Source of the DNA: an uncultured Bacteroidota bacterium
Lineage (GTDB): Bacteria; Bacteroidota; Bacteroidia; Bacteroidales; F082
Length of the DNA stretch: 49,618 bases
NCBI GenBank assembly: GCA_903957365.1
Contig: CAJBPB010000277.1
Span: 1-49,618 of the forward strand
Reading direction: 5' to 3'
Of the stretch, positions 25,503-35,285 are shown one piece after another (within the stretch, counting starts at the first letter, position 1; every line of letters begins with the position of its first letter). The translations under genes were made by a program, and so were the position numbers. The notes beneath the pieces are model-generated. The model saw only the letters and a program-made list of their open reading frames with translations. It searched no databases and had not been told where the DNA came from.

Positions 25503-26903
25503 CTATTTTTCAGGATTAAATCTAATTACTGCTCCGCTGCTTTTCAAAGCGATCTGGTCAACCAATTCATTCATCATTTGTTCGCCCGATTTGATGGTTC
25601 GTTTTGCCGCGAAAAGTCGTTGCAGATTCGAATAATCCTGATTAGAATTGCTTATTAAATCCTTGGGAGAATTACCTTTAGGTGATTCCCAAAAACCCGG
25701 ATAAATATTCTGCGTTTCGCCGGTAAAGGATGCGTAATGCAATTCGTCATTACCATCCAGACGGATCTCATCTGAAACAAACACCTCGTCTGTTTCTGCG
25801 GAAACCAATTGATACGAGAAAACACAGCTGGCCGAATTGCTCTGGTTGTATTCCGAATAATTGATTTTATCGTATTCAACTTTGGTTGATTTCACTCCGG
25901 TGGCTTTATCAATGACTTCATAGGTGCGTTTGTTAAAACCTTTTTTCTGTGCAGAAACCAACCTTCCATTGCTGATATCAGCCATCACAATTTTTCCTTT
26001 AAGTATGGCATTGTTTTTCAGTTTTTTATCACCTTGATCAGGTTCTGATTTCACATTACTTTCAACCACTTTCCCGCGCTTGGATTCGGTTTCCTTTTCA
26101 AAAGAAGCATCTACTACTTTAAGAAAGGGGTTATCTGAATTGATCATTTGGGCAATCATTGCGTTTCTTATTTTTGAAGCAAGCTTCATATCCTGCTTAT
26201 ATTCAAATTCATTCACCATAACAATGAAAGTGGCAGCTTCGAGGGCATCGTTGCGATATTGCAGGGCCTCCTTGTAATCACCTGTTTCGTTGACGATGAC
26301 AGCGAATGTATAATAGGCTTTACGGAAGGTTTTGTTCTCATACAGTTTTTTTCCCTGCCTGTAAAGTGGCTCATAATGAGCTATTTTGTAAAGATCGTTT
26401 ACGTCTTTATAATTTGATTCGAGATCGATAATCTCTTTGAACAGAATTTCACTTTCGGCAAACTTTTCGTCATCAAGCAATTTAACACCCTGACGGTATT
26501 TCTCTTCGATACTGATATTTTTTACTTCATTGAATTGTTCTTCATACGAAGTTGGAAATTCCAGTAAAACGCCACTAGCGGCAAATTTTTCGGTGTATGT
26601 TTTCGCAGTAACATAATAAAAAACAGCATCATGCACTTTACCGGCTGAGTAAGCGGATGAAAAATCGGAAAGTTTACGATCGAGTACAATCTGAGCCGTT
26701 TTTCGGGCGCCTATCTTGGCATCGATATTGTCTTTGTTGGCCGCAAGTGATTGCAGGTACAAATCCGCAGCATCTTCAAACAAACCAGCCTGCTCATTCT
26801 TTAAAGCAAGCTTTTCATATCGTCTTGAAGCACAGCCGCTAAAAAGCACTGAGCCAAACAAAAAAACCAATAACAGGATCAATCCGGGATAAAATCTTTT
26901 CAT
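25503..26903 (-). CDS. TPR-containing lipoprotein, partner of the LPP20 protein
   Basis: A 466-residue lipoprotein counted from ATG 26903; an upstream GTG at 26921 is less likely. The lipobox FSGC is followed by ASRRYEKLALKNEQAGLFED. Residues about 28-230 form TPR-like helical repeats. The C-terminal half (about 255-466) is beta-rich, with lysine-rich linkers and CVFSYQLVSAETDEVFVSDE; I do not recognise this domain. It heads a two-gene unit with the LPP20 lipoprotein, with a -7 box at 26979-26986. The pair probably forms an outer-membrane-attached complex. Confidence 0.8.
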   Translation of the reverse strand: MKRFYPGLILLLVFLFGSVLFSGCASRRYEKLALKNEQAGLFEDAADLYLQSLAANKDNIDAKIGARKTAQIVLDRKLSDFSSAYSAGKVHDAVFYYVTAKTYTEKFAASGVLLEFPTSYEEQFNEVKNISIEEKYRQGVKLLDDEKFAESEILFKEIIDLESNYKDVNDLYKIAHYEPLYRQGKKLYENKTFRKAYYTFAVIVNETGDYKEALQYRNDALEAATFIVMVNEFEYKQDMKLASKIRNAMIAQMINSDNPFLKVVDASFEKETESKRGKVVESNVKSEPDQGDKKLKNNAILKGKIVMADISNGRLVSAQKKGFNKRTYEVIDKATGVKSTKVEYDKINYSEYNQSNSASCVFSYQLVSAETDEVFVSDEIRLDGNDELHYASFTGETQNIYPGFWESPKGNSPKDLISNSNQDYSNLQRLFAAKRTIKSGEQMMNELVDQIALKSSGAVIRFNPEK

Positions 26904-26978
26904 AAAAACAGGATTATACACTTCAAATGTTAAGTATCAGCCAACCTGATTGATTGATGAACTTACAGTTCGAACGCT

Positions 26979-26986
26979 CAAAATTA
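26979..26986 (-). promoter_or_regulatory. -7 promoter box of the TPR/LPP20 lipoprotein unit
   Basis: Reads TAATTTTG on the minus strand (TAnnTTTG), about 75 nt upstream of ATG 26903. Confidence 0.5.
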
Positions 26987-27168
26987 CAATTTTAAGTGCA
27001 ACATTTGAAATCGGGAACGACTTTTAAAAATGAATACTCAATGAAATCGTCACAGATGGAAAAACAACCTTAAAATCAATATAACAAGGATTTAATTAAA
27101 GGATTAATCTTGATTAGATTCATCCAACCGCAAAATATTCCGGAGAATGCAATCTGGTCATTTAGAAA

Positions 27169-28341
27169 TTATTGCATTAACTGAAATCCACCTTTGACAA
27201 TAAACCGGGCATTCTGGGCAAATCCCTGATTTTGAATAATCTCTGTCATGCCATTGATCGTTTCACCGATTCTTACTTCATGTTGTTCACAAACCAACCT
27301 ATCGGATGATTCTTCTTTCACAAGGAGGACAAAATTCTGATTATCTACATCAACTACTGCATCTTCCGGAAGAAAAGAAACCTGATAATCTTCATATAAT
27401 ATTCTGGCGCCAGCAAACATACCATAAACCAGCGGGTATTCTTCAGCATTGTTGATGCGTGCGACCACCCCGACAGTTCGTTTCAGTGGATCGATTTGCT
27501 TTCCAATGGTTTCAATTGTGGCGTCCAGACTATTCGATCCGTAATCAGGCAAACTTCCCTTTACATTCATTCCTGTCCGGATTTTGGTAATGTCTTTTTC
27601 AAACACTTCAAGATAAAGGAATAAAACATCGGTATTGATGAGTTCCATTGTTTGATTTTCAGCATTTAACCATGCCCCCGGACTGACATATATATTGGAA
27701 ACAAAGCCGCTAATTGGCGCGTAAAGACTGTATTCCGGTTTTATATCATTCACATCCAGCGTTTTGGGGTCAACTTGAATAAGCCGGAGTTTCTCCTCAA
27801 GGGCTTTGGTTCTGGCTCCTGTCATCGTATAATCCATCTCAGCCTGCTGAAGCTCTTTTTGAGAAGAAATATTGTCTCCTGCCAGATTTTTCAGTCGTTC
27901 ATAAACCATTTGTACATTGTTCAATTCAGCTTTTGATTCAAGGTAATCACGCTGTAATTCAATAAATTCAACATTCTGAATACGAATCAATGATTGTCCT
28001 TTGTTTACACGCTGACCGGTCTGCACCAAAATTTCAGAAACATTGCCACCCATAAAACTGCCCAAAGTGGCTTTATTTGAAACCGGAACTCCAACATATC
28101 CGTTAGAAGTTATATAACGCGAAAACATGGTGTCACGAAGGCTGCCAATTTCCATGTTTGCTTCCACAAACTGCTTCCTGCTGATTGTAATCTTGTTTTG
28201 CAGTGCAATTTCAGTTGCAGAATCTGTTTTCTCCGTGTTTTCATTCATACAGGATGTGACCAGCAGGAGCAATCCGATTGCCAGACAGCCTGATCGGTTT
28301 ATAATGAATATTCGTTGGTTCAGCAAATGAAAAGTATTCAT
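27169..28341 (-). CDS. CusB/CzcB-type RND efflux periplasmic adaptor lipoprotein
   Basis: A 390-residue membrane fusion protein counted from ATG 28341; an ATG at 28362, 1 bp after the pump's stop, would add seven residues. The lipobox LVTSC follows a hydrophobic stretch. Family features in order: barrel-sandwich half GSFMGGNVSEILVQTGQRVN, an alpha-helical hairpin (about 125-185), the second half YSLYAPISGFVSNIYVSPGA, then beta-barrel and membrane-proximal domains. It bridges the inner-membrane pump and outer-membrane channel. No methionine-rich metal-binding N-terminal segment of the CusB type is evident. It is the second gene of the operon. Confidence 0.9.
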   Translation of the reverse strand: MNTFHLLNQRIFIINRSGCLAIGLLLLVTSCMNENTEKTDSATEIALQNKITISRKQFVEANMEIGSLRDTMFSRYITSNGYVGVPVSNKATLGSFMGGNVSEILVQTGQRVNKGQSLIRIQNVEFIELQRDYLESKAELNNVQMVYERLKNLAGDNISSQKELQQAEMDYTMTGARTKALEEKLRLIQVDPKTLDVNDIKPEYSLYAPISGFVSNIYVSPGAWLNAENQTMELINTDVLFLYLEVFEKDITKIRTGMNVKGSLPDYGSNSLDATIETIGKQIDPLKRTVGVVARINNAEEYPLVYGMFAGARILYEDYQVSFLPEDAVVDVDNQNFVLLVKEESSDRLVCEQHEVRIGETINGMTEIIQNQGFAQNARFIVKGGFQLMQ

Positions 28342-28363
28342 AATATGTAGTTTTAAACCCATT

Positions 28364-31300
28364 TCAAAAAGTAAAATAATTCAATTCGAGGACTGTTACA
28401 TTATAGTTGTGAAGATTACCGAGGTAGTTCAGATCGAGTTGCAGCGCTTCTTCTATGGCATTCAGGTATTGAAAAAAATTGATTTGCCCCAGTGCGTATG
28501 ACTTTTGTGCTGCTTTTCGAAGTTCTTCCGATAAAACTCTGCCATCCTGTTCATAAACAGCCAGTTTGTTTTCGTACAAAGTGCGTTGGCCCAACAACTG
28601 ACTGTACCTGGATGATAGTTCGTAGCCTGCATGTAAAGCCTGTTCCCTTATGATTTCTGTTTGCAGATTGGCTGATTTACTTTTTGCTTTTTGGGTAAAA
28701 AACCAGACAGGTATGCCAATACCAACCTGAAAACCATGGTAAATATCGGCATTCGCTCCGTTGTTTGTACCCTGAAAATATTCAAGATGCAAGTCTGGTA
28801 AAAATCGCTGCTGCTGTGCTCGTAAAGAATAATTTGCCGCTTGTAAAGCCTGATTATAATACTGACTTGCTGCAAAACCCGCCGAATCATTTTTAAATGC
28901 TTCAAATTTTGGATAGGCCACTCCGTTGATTGCATAAGCACTATCAGACTGTAACCATTTATTCAATGAAATCAATGCTGTAGAAATATCATTATCGAGT
29001 TGTTGCAGCATCGCCTCAACCTCACGCTGTTTAGCTTTTACAGTGAGTTTTTCGAGATAATTACTTTCGCCCATATCGAATCTGCGTGTTGCAGCCTCCG
29101 CAAATGACCTGTACAAACTATCGAGCAACCGGTGATTGTTTCGTAAAAGTTCAAGATAGACGATCTCGTAATATGCCTTTGACACTTCTTTGATCAGCAC
29201 AGTCTTACTTCTGTTGTATTCAATTGCCCGTACTTTATATCTGCTTTTTGCAGCTTTCCGTTCCATGCTGAATACAGACGGGAAAGTCATACTTTGCTGA
29301 ACTCCCCATACCTTAAGCGGCATTTCATTGAGCGCAATATTGTTCTCATCAAAATTATAATATACCATGGTTTTATCCAGATCATAGGCCAGTCCAATCT
29401 CTTGCTCTGACTGTACAAGCAAAAGAGAATCCGCTTTCAATCCCGCGTTATTTTTTATCGCGAGCGAAATAGCCTGACCGATGGATAAATTTTTCTGTTG
29501 GGCAAAAATTACGGAAGGCACGATCAGCAACAGAAGTATCATGGGCGCTGTTTTGGGTATTTTCATTTTAGTAAATCCACTTGCTTTGCCCTGAAAAAGA
29601 CAATACAATACAGGTAAAACAATGAGTGTTAACATAGTAGCTGTAATTAATCCGCCCACCACAACGGTAGCCAGCGGCCGTTGCACTTCGGCGCCGGCTG
29701 AGGTAGAAACTGCCATGGGTAAAAAACCAAGCGCAGCTGCTGAAGCTGTTAGCAAAACCGGACGAAGCCGTTCACTTGTTCCCCTTATGATTATTTCCCT
29801 CAGATCAGTCAGTCCATGCCGTTCAAGCTCTTTAAACTGTTCGATAAGTACAATGCCATTTAACACCGCAATACCAAACAATGCGATAAAACCAACACCA
29901 GCTGAAATACTGAAAGGAAGATCGCGCATCCAGAGTAACAATATTCCTCCGACAGCTGAAAGCGGAATCGCAGTGTAAACCATCAGCGCTTCACGTATGG
30001 AGCCGAGCGCAAGATGCAACAATGTGAATATAAGTATCAAGGCGATTGGTACAGCAATCATAAGCCGTGCTTTGGCACTCTGCAGATTTTCAAACTGTCC
30101 GCCATAATCTATCGTGTACCCGTCGGGGAGTTTGATGTTTTTCGAAATTAATGCGTTTATATCACCAACAACCGACTCGATATCCCGGTTGCGGACATTC
30201 ACGCCAACCACAATGCGCCGCCTTGTATTATCGCGTGAAATTTTGGCCGGCCCTTTCGAATAAGTCACCTCGGCGAGCTCACTCAATGGCACCTGACCGC
30301 CTGAAGGTAACGGAACAAAAGCATTGCGCAGCTGTTCGATTTGTTTGCGATAGAAATCCTGATAGCGGATAACAACATCAAAACGTTTCTCTCCCTCAAA
30401 AATTTCACCTGCTTTTAGTCCGGCATAAGCCATGGATATCACCTTGTTTACGTCATCCACACTTAATCCATACAGCGCGAGTTTGGTGCGGTTGTAGGTT
30501 ATCGACATTTCAGGCAAGCCAGCCACTTTTTCAACAGTCACATCCGATGCTCCGTCAACTGTTTCAGCATAGGTTTTAATCTTACCGGCAAGATTGTTCA
30601 GTATATCCAGATCCTCACCAAAAATCTTGATTGCCAGATCGGATCGGGTACCTGTAATCAACTCATTGAAACGCATTTCGATTGGCTGAGTGAACTCATA
30701 ATCAATTCCAGGAATGACAGTCAACGCTTCTTTAAACTTATCGGCAAGTTCATCTTTCGATTTCGCAGTTACCCAATCTTTAGGAGGTTTCAGGGTAATG
30801 ATGATATCACATTCTTCCATCGACATGGGATCAGTCGGTACCTCGGCCGCACCAATCCGACTCACAACCTGCTCCACCTCAGGAAACTGTTTCAGAATCT
30901 GTTCCATTCTGGTTGTCAATAAAATGGTATTACTCAATGTAGTGCCTGTTTTGATGACAGGCTGAATCACAAAATCACCTTCATCGAGGGTTGGCACAAA
31001 TTCGCCCCCCATACGAAGAAAAACACCCACACTTCCGGCCAGCAGAAACAATGTAAGTACGATCACTGTCATTTTGTGCTGAAGCGCCCAGCTTATTGAA
31101 GGCACATACATCCGGTTCAGAAAGGCGATCAGTCGTGTTGAAACATTTTTTTCATGTTTTGCCGGTCTCAGAAACATTGAACTGATAACCGGAACATAAG
31201 TAAATCCCAAAATCATTGTGCCGATCAGAGCGAATGTAAACACCTGCGCCATCGGCCTGAACATTTTACCTTCAATACCTGTCAGTGATAATATTGGTAT

Positions 31301-32692
31301 AAATACGATGATAATAATCAACTGTCCGAACATGGCTGAACGCATCAGTTTTTTGGTTCCTTTCAGTGTTATTTTATCAATCATGAGTTGCTTTCCCTTA
31401 CTTTGCAGCTGGTTGAGGTCGGCAGTATTTCTTGAAATCTGATACGCGATAAACTCAACGATAATCACTGCTCCGTCAATAATAATCCCGAAGTCAATCG
31501 CTCCCAGGCTCATCAGGTTGGCATCTACTTTGAAAAAATACATCATCGAAAGTGAGAAAAGCAGACTCAGTGGGATAACTGATGCGACCACCAGGCCTGA
31601 ACGAATATTTCCAAGAAGCAATACCACAACAAAAATCACGATTAAACAACCCAGAATCAGGTTTTCGGCAATGGTAAACGTTGTTTTCTGTATGAGCACA
31701 CTGCGATCGAGAAAACCATTGATACGAATTCCTTCAGGTAAACTTTTCGAAACCTCCTTCACTCTCTCTTTCACATCATTGATTACTTTGTTCGAGTTCG
31801 CATCCTTGAGCATCATCACCTGACCAAGTACTTTTTCACCTTCTCCATTCGCAGTGATGGCTCCAAACCGTGTGGCACTGCCAAACTGCACTTCTCCAAC
31901 ATCAGAAACACGAACAATTACACCATCGTTGTTCGAAACAACAATCTCATTAAGTTCTTCGATAGAACCAGCCAGTCCTTCGCCACGGATAAAATAACTC
32001 TGATTGGTTTTCTCGATATATCCACCACCTACCACACTGTTGTTTTTCTCAAGGGCTTCAAAAACATCACCAATATTTACATTCATGGCTTTCAGACGCT
32101 GCGGATTGAGAGCCACCTCATATTGTTTCAAAAAACCGCCCCAGGTATTTACTTCGACCACGCCTGGTATGCCCGAAAGTTGTCGTTTTACAACCCAATC
32201 CTGAATCGTTCGCAGATCAGTAATACTGTAAACACTCTTATATTTTGGATCAACTTCAATCACATATTGATAAATTTCGCCCAATCCGGTTGAGATCGGC
32301 CCCATAAAAGGAGTTCCAAAACCGGAAGGAATACTTTCACCTGCTGTTTGTATTCGTTCGGCAATGAGCTGACGCGGAAGATAAGTGCCTAATTTATCCT
32401 CAAAAACTATCGTAACAACCGATAAGCCAAATTTTGACACAGAGCGTATCTCAACCAGGCCGGGCAAATTGGCCATCTCAAGCTCAATCGGATAGGTTAT
32501 AAATCGTTCGACATCGAGCGTGGAAAGATTACGGGAAGTTGTAATTACCTGCACCTGATTATTTGTGACATCGGGAACGGCACCAATTGGAATATTCATC
32601 AGGGCAAACAGTCCAAACCCGGCCATTGTAGCTGTTGCCAGCAAAACAACCAGTTTGTTTTTTAAACTTGATTCAATGATACTGTCGATCAT
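28364..32692 (-). CDS. CzcA-type heavy-metal RND pump fused to a TolC-like outer-membrane channel
   Basis: 1442 residues. Residues 1 to about 1035 are a full HME-RND pump with 12 membrane helices and the relay helix LGAIDFGIIIDGAVIIVE. Positions aligning with the copper-binding methionines M573 and M623 of CusA are glutamates (E627 and E677), as in CzcA-like divalent-cation pumps, so Zn, Co, Ni or Cd is likelier than Cu(I). Residues about 1043-1442 are a TolC/CusC-type channel. Between them lies a signal-peptide-like segment starting at Met1043 (MKIPKTAPMILLLLIVPSV, then IFAQQ). Such fusions occur in Bacteroidota. Either cleavage or internal initiation would be needed to place both parts in different membranes. 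Confidence 0.92.
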   Translation of the reverse strand: MIDSIIESSLKNKLVVLLATATMAGFGLFALMNIPIGAVPDVTNNQVQVITTSRNLSTLDVERFITYPIELEMANLPGLVEIRSVSKFGLSVVTIVFEDKLGTYLPRQLIAERIQTAGESIPSGFGTPFMGPISTGLGEIYQYVIEVDPKYKSVYSITDLRTIQDWVVKRQLSGIPGVVEVNTWGGFLKQYEVALNPQRLKAMNVNIGDVFEALEKNNSVVGGGYIEKTNQSYFIRGEGLAGSIEELNEIVVSNNDGVIVRVSDVGEVQFGSATRFGAITANGEGEKVLGQVMMLKDANSNKVINDVKERVKEVSKSLPEGIRINGFLDRSVLIQKTTFTIAENLILGCLIVIFVVVLLLGNIRSGLVVASVIPLSLLFSLSMMYFFKVDANLMSLGAIDFGIIIDGAVIIVEFIAYQISRNTADLNQLQSKGKQLMIDKITLKGTKKLMRSAMFGQLIIIIVFIPILSLTGIEGKMFRPMAQVFTFALIGTMILGFTYVPVISSMFLRPAKHEKNVSTRLIAFLNRMYVPSISWALQHKMTVIVLTLFLLAGSVGVFLRMGGEFVPTLDEGDFVIQPVIKTGTTLSNTILLTTRMEQILKQFPEVEQVVSRIGAAEVPTDPMSMEECDIIITLKPPKDWVTAKSKDELADKFKEALTVIPGIDYEFTQPIEMRFNELITGTRSDLAIKIFGEDLDILNNLAGKIKTYAETVDGASDVTVEKVAGLPEMSITYNRTKLALYGLSVDDVNKVISMAYAGLKAGEIFEGEKRFDVVIRYQDFYRKQIEQLRNAFVPLPSGGQVPLSELAEVTYSKGPAKISRDNTRRRIVVGVNVRNRDIESVVGDINALISKNIKLPDGYTIDYGGQFENLQSAKARLMIAVPIALILIFTLLHLALGSIREALMVYTAIPLSAVGGILLLWMRDLPFSISAGVGFIALFGIAVLNGIVLIEQFKELERHGLTDLREIIIRGTSERLRPVLLTASAAALGFLPMAVSTSAGAEVQRPLATVVVGGLITATMLTLIVLPVLYCLFQGKASGFTKMKIPKTAPMILLLLIVPSVIFAQQKNLSIGQAISLAIKNNAGLKADSLLLVQSEQEIGLAYDLDKTMVYYNFDENNIALNEMPLKVWGVQQSMTFPSVFSMERKAAKSRYKVRAIEYNRSKTVLIKEVSKAYYEIVYLELLRNNHRLLDSLYRSFAEAATRRFDMGESNYLEKLTVKAKQREVEAMLQQLDNDISTALISLNKWLQSDSAYAINGVAYPKFEAFKNDSAGFAASQYYNQALQAANYSLRAQQQRFLPDLHLEYFQGTNNGANADIYHGFQVGIGIPVWFFTQKAKSKSANLQTEIIREQALHAGYELSSRYSQLLGQRTLYENKLAVYEQDGRVLSEELRKAAQKSYALGQINFFQYLNAIEEALQLDLNYLGNLHNYNVTVLELNYFTF

Positions 32693-32777
32693 GGCTTTAG
32701 CTGTTTTTTCTCGATTTCAATCAAATACTCTTTGCTAAGTTAAACAACATATTTACCTGATTTAGTCGAATCTGATA

Positions 32778-32785
32778 CAAAATTA
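32778..32785 (-). promoter_or_regulatory. -7 promoter box of the efflux operon
   Basis: Reads TAATTTTG on the minus strand (TAnnTTTG), about 85 nt upstream of the pump gene start at 32692. No metal-regulator operator was recognised. Confidence 0.45.
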
Positions 32786-33058
32786 AACATAAATAAGATC
32801 TTAAAGGGAGTTCTTTTCCATGAAATCCAATCAGAAAATATCCGCATTTTTACGTTTAAAACAAAGGCAATTGGCTGAACCATGGGCGTTATTATTGAGT
32901 GGTTCATGCAATGTCTTTATATATTTACCGAATATGAATCGCCTGACTTATAAATAAAAATCGCAGGCTACTTTTTGAACCATAAATACTTCATTGTAAC
33001 TGCCATTTGCTGATGTAAAACCAAACTGTTTATTGTCAGTTTTTTATGCAGATTTTAT

Positions 33059-33066
33059 TAGCTTTG
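33059..33066 (+). promoter_or_regulatory. -7 promoter box of the S46 peptidase gene
   Basis: TAGCTTTG matches TAnnTTTG; a TTG at 33033-33035 could serve as the -33 element, with 23 bp between. The leader would be about 42 nt. Confidence 0.5.
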
Positions 33067-33112
33067 CGCCAAATTAAAATAAATCTTCAATCATTCATGT
33101 AACACAGAAAAA

Positions 33113-35284
33113 ATGAAAAAAATCGTATTGCTATTTGTTACCTTTTTAAGCATTTTCCGTTTCACAGCCAGCGCGGATGAAGGCATGTGGATTCCTATGT
33201 TTATCGACCGTCTCAACTACACCGATATGCAGAAAATGGGACTGAAACTCACTGCAGAAGAAATTTACAGTGTGAACAACGGAAGCATCAAAGATGCTAT
33301 CGTAATATTTGGCCGGGGCTGTACCGGGGAAATTATCTCAGACCAGAGTCTGATTCTCACCAATCACCATTGTGGTTATGGCTCCATTCAGTCGGTAAGT
33401 TCAGTCGAAAGCGACTATCTGACCAATGGATTCTGGGCAAAATCGCACAGCGAAGAAATCCCTGTTTCAGGCCTGACCGTTCAGTTTTTGATCAGTATGT
33501 CAGATGTTACAACCGCCATGCTGGCCGGTACCACTGAAAACACTACCGAAGCGGAGAGAATTGAAATACTCAAAAAAAACAGGAAAAGTATTGAAACACA
33601 AGCCACAACCGGCAACCATTATAATGCTGTTGTGAAGGATTATTTTGAAGGAAACGAATTCTATCTTCTTGTTTACGAAACTTTTAAAGATATTCGTTTG
33701 GTTGGAGCGCCACCCGAAGTAATTGGAAAATTCGGTGCCGACACCGACAACTGGATGTGGCCACGTCACACCGGCGATTTCTCCATGTTTCGTGTTTACG
33801 CCGGTGCTGACAACAAACCTGCCGAATACAGCGCTGATAACAAACCTTTCAAACCGCGTCATTTTCTTCCTGTTTCAATTGCCGGAATTCAAAAAGACGA
33901 TTTTTCAATGATCATGGGAAATCCCGGAACCACAGACCGTTACCTCACATCCTGGGGCGTTGATATGGCAGTTGAAGAAACCGGTCCAACTATCGTGAAA
34001 ATCCGTGAAGAAAAATTACGTATCATGAAAGAAGGTATGGATGCTGATGAAAAAGTCCGTCTGCAATATTCTTCAAAATACGCTGGAACAGCAAACTACT
34101 GGAAATTTTTTATCGGCCAGACAAAAGGTTTAAAACGCTTAAAAGTTGCCGAACAAAAGAAACGGATCGAAGCCGACTTCAATGCATGGATGGATGCCAG
34201 TCCGGTAGAAACAAAATTGTACGGAAACGCATTACCATTGATATCAGGCGCTTACAGTACCATTCGCCAATACAATGTCAGCCGTTTGTATTATGCTGAA
34301 GGAATCATGCGTGGCAGTGAGATTCTGGGTTACGCCAACCGCTTCGATAAACTGAAACAATTGCTTGCCGATAAAACTGCTACACCAGAAACCATAGAAG
34401 CAGAAGTGAAACAATTGAAATCAGGCGCTACCGGACAGTTTAAAGATTACAACCGTCAGGTTGACCAGAATCTGCTTTCAGAGATGCTTTCCATGTTCTC
34501 GGCTAATGTGAAACCTGAACACCAGCCAGCAATGTTAAAAGAAATGGCAGCAAAATACAAAAACAATTTCGCAGCAATGGCTGCCGATATTTTTAGCAAA
34601 TCGAATTTTGTCAGCGTCGAAAAAGTGAATACACTGCTCAACGATCCGAAAGTAAAAACAATTGAAAAAGATCCCGCTTACAAACTGGTACAGGCTTTCA
34701 TGAAGGAATTTACGGTTCTTCAGAAACAAAGCGAAGCGGCAAATTTCGATCTGCAAAAAGGAAACCGGTTGTTTTTGGCCGGATTACGCGAAATGCAACC
34801 AGGACGCAAGTTCTATCCAAATGCAAATTCCACCTTACGCATGACTTACGGTACGGTTCTGGATTATTATCCGGCCGATGCAGTTCATTACGATTTTACC
34901 ACTAACCTGGATGGCGTAATGGAAAAAGAAGATCCTTCTGTGCGTGAGTTTACAGTTCCTGAGAAAATGAAGGAAATTTACAAAAACAAGGATTTCGGTC
35001 CTTATGGAAATCCAGATGGCACAATGACAGTGAACTTCCTTACAACCCATGATATTACTGGCGGGAACTCAGGCAGTCCGGTGATTGACGGACAAGGCCG
35101 CTTAATTGGTTTGGCGTTCGACGGAAACTGGGAAGCCATGAGCGGAAATATCGCTTTTGAGCCTAAACTTCAACGTACGATCAATGTTGATATCCGCTAC
35201 GTTATGCTCATTATCGATAAGTACGCCGGTGCACAAAACCTGATTGATGAGATGGTGATTGTGAATGACAGACCAATTAAATAG
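33113..35284 (+). CDS. S46 family dipeptidyl-peptidase, DPP7-like
   Basis: A 723-residue periplasmic exopeptidase that removes N-terminal dipeptides. A signal peptide ends near residue 21 (FTASA). The catalytic elements are the histidine in LTNHHCGYG (residues 85-86), the aspartate in DTDNWMWPRHTGDFSMFRVY, and S653 in GGNSGSPVIDGQG. Eighteen residues after the serine is a glycine (G671 in FDGNWEAMSG). In DPP11 this position is arginine and gives Asp/Glu preference; glycine is the DPP7-type state with hydrophobic preference. The role would be peptide nutrition. Repeat copy 2 starts immediately after the stop codon. The promoter box is at 33059-33066. Confidence 0.93.
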   Translation: MKKIVLLFVTFLSIFRFTASADEGMWIPMFIDRLNYTDMQKMGLKLTAEEIYSVNNGSIKDAIVIFGRGCTGEIISDQSLILTNHHCGYGSIQSVSSVESDYLTNGFWAKSHSEEIPVSGLTVQFLISMSDVTTAMLAGTTENTTEAERIEILKKNRKSIETQATTGNHYNAVVKDYFEGNEFYLLVYETFKDIRLVGAPPEVIGKFGADTDNWMWPRHTGDFSMFRVYAGADNKPAEYSADNKPFKPRHFLPVSIAGIQKDDFSMIMGNPGTTDRYLTSWGVDMAVEETGPTIVKIREEKLRIMKEGMDADEKVRLQYSSKYAGTANYWKFFIGQTKGLKRLKVAEQKKRIEADFNAWMDASPVETKLYGNALPLISGAYSTIRQYNVSRLYYAEGIMRGSEILGYANRFDKLKQLLADKTATPETIEAEVKQLKSGATGQFKDYNRQVDQNLLSEMLSMFSANVKPEHQPAMLKEMAAKYKNNFAAMAADIFSKSNFVSVEKVNTLLNDPKVKTIEKDPAYKLVQAFMKEFTVLQKQSEAANFDLQKGNRLFLAGLREMQPGRKFYPNANSTLRMTYGTVLDYYPADAVHYDFTTNLDGVMEKEDPSVREFTVPEKMKEIYKNKDFGPYGNPDGTMTVNFLTTHDITGGNSGSPVIDGQGRLIGLAFDGNWEAMSGNIAFEPKLQRTINVDIRYVMLIIDKYAGAQNLIDEMVIVNDRPIK

Positions 35285-35285
35285 A

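Larger units (their letters stand above)
32693..33112. other. Divergent intergenic region between efflux operon and S46 peptidase
   Basis: 420 bp without a gene. It holds the -7 boxes of the efflux operon (32778-32785) and of the peptidase (33059-33066). A 7-bp inverted repeat, TGAACCA (32876-32882) and TGGTTCA (32900-32906), and a GCCTG/CAGGC pair lie between them. I see no terminator and no coding remnant. Confidence 0.5.

Noticed and set aside
28364-32692. Pump-channel fusion as a frameshift or assembly error
   Set aside because: The frame is open for all 1442 codons with both domains complete, and such fusions are known in Bacteroidota.
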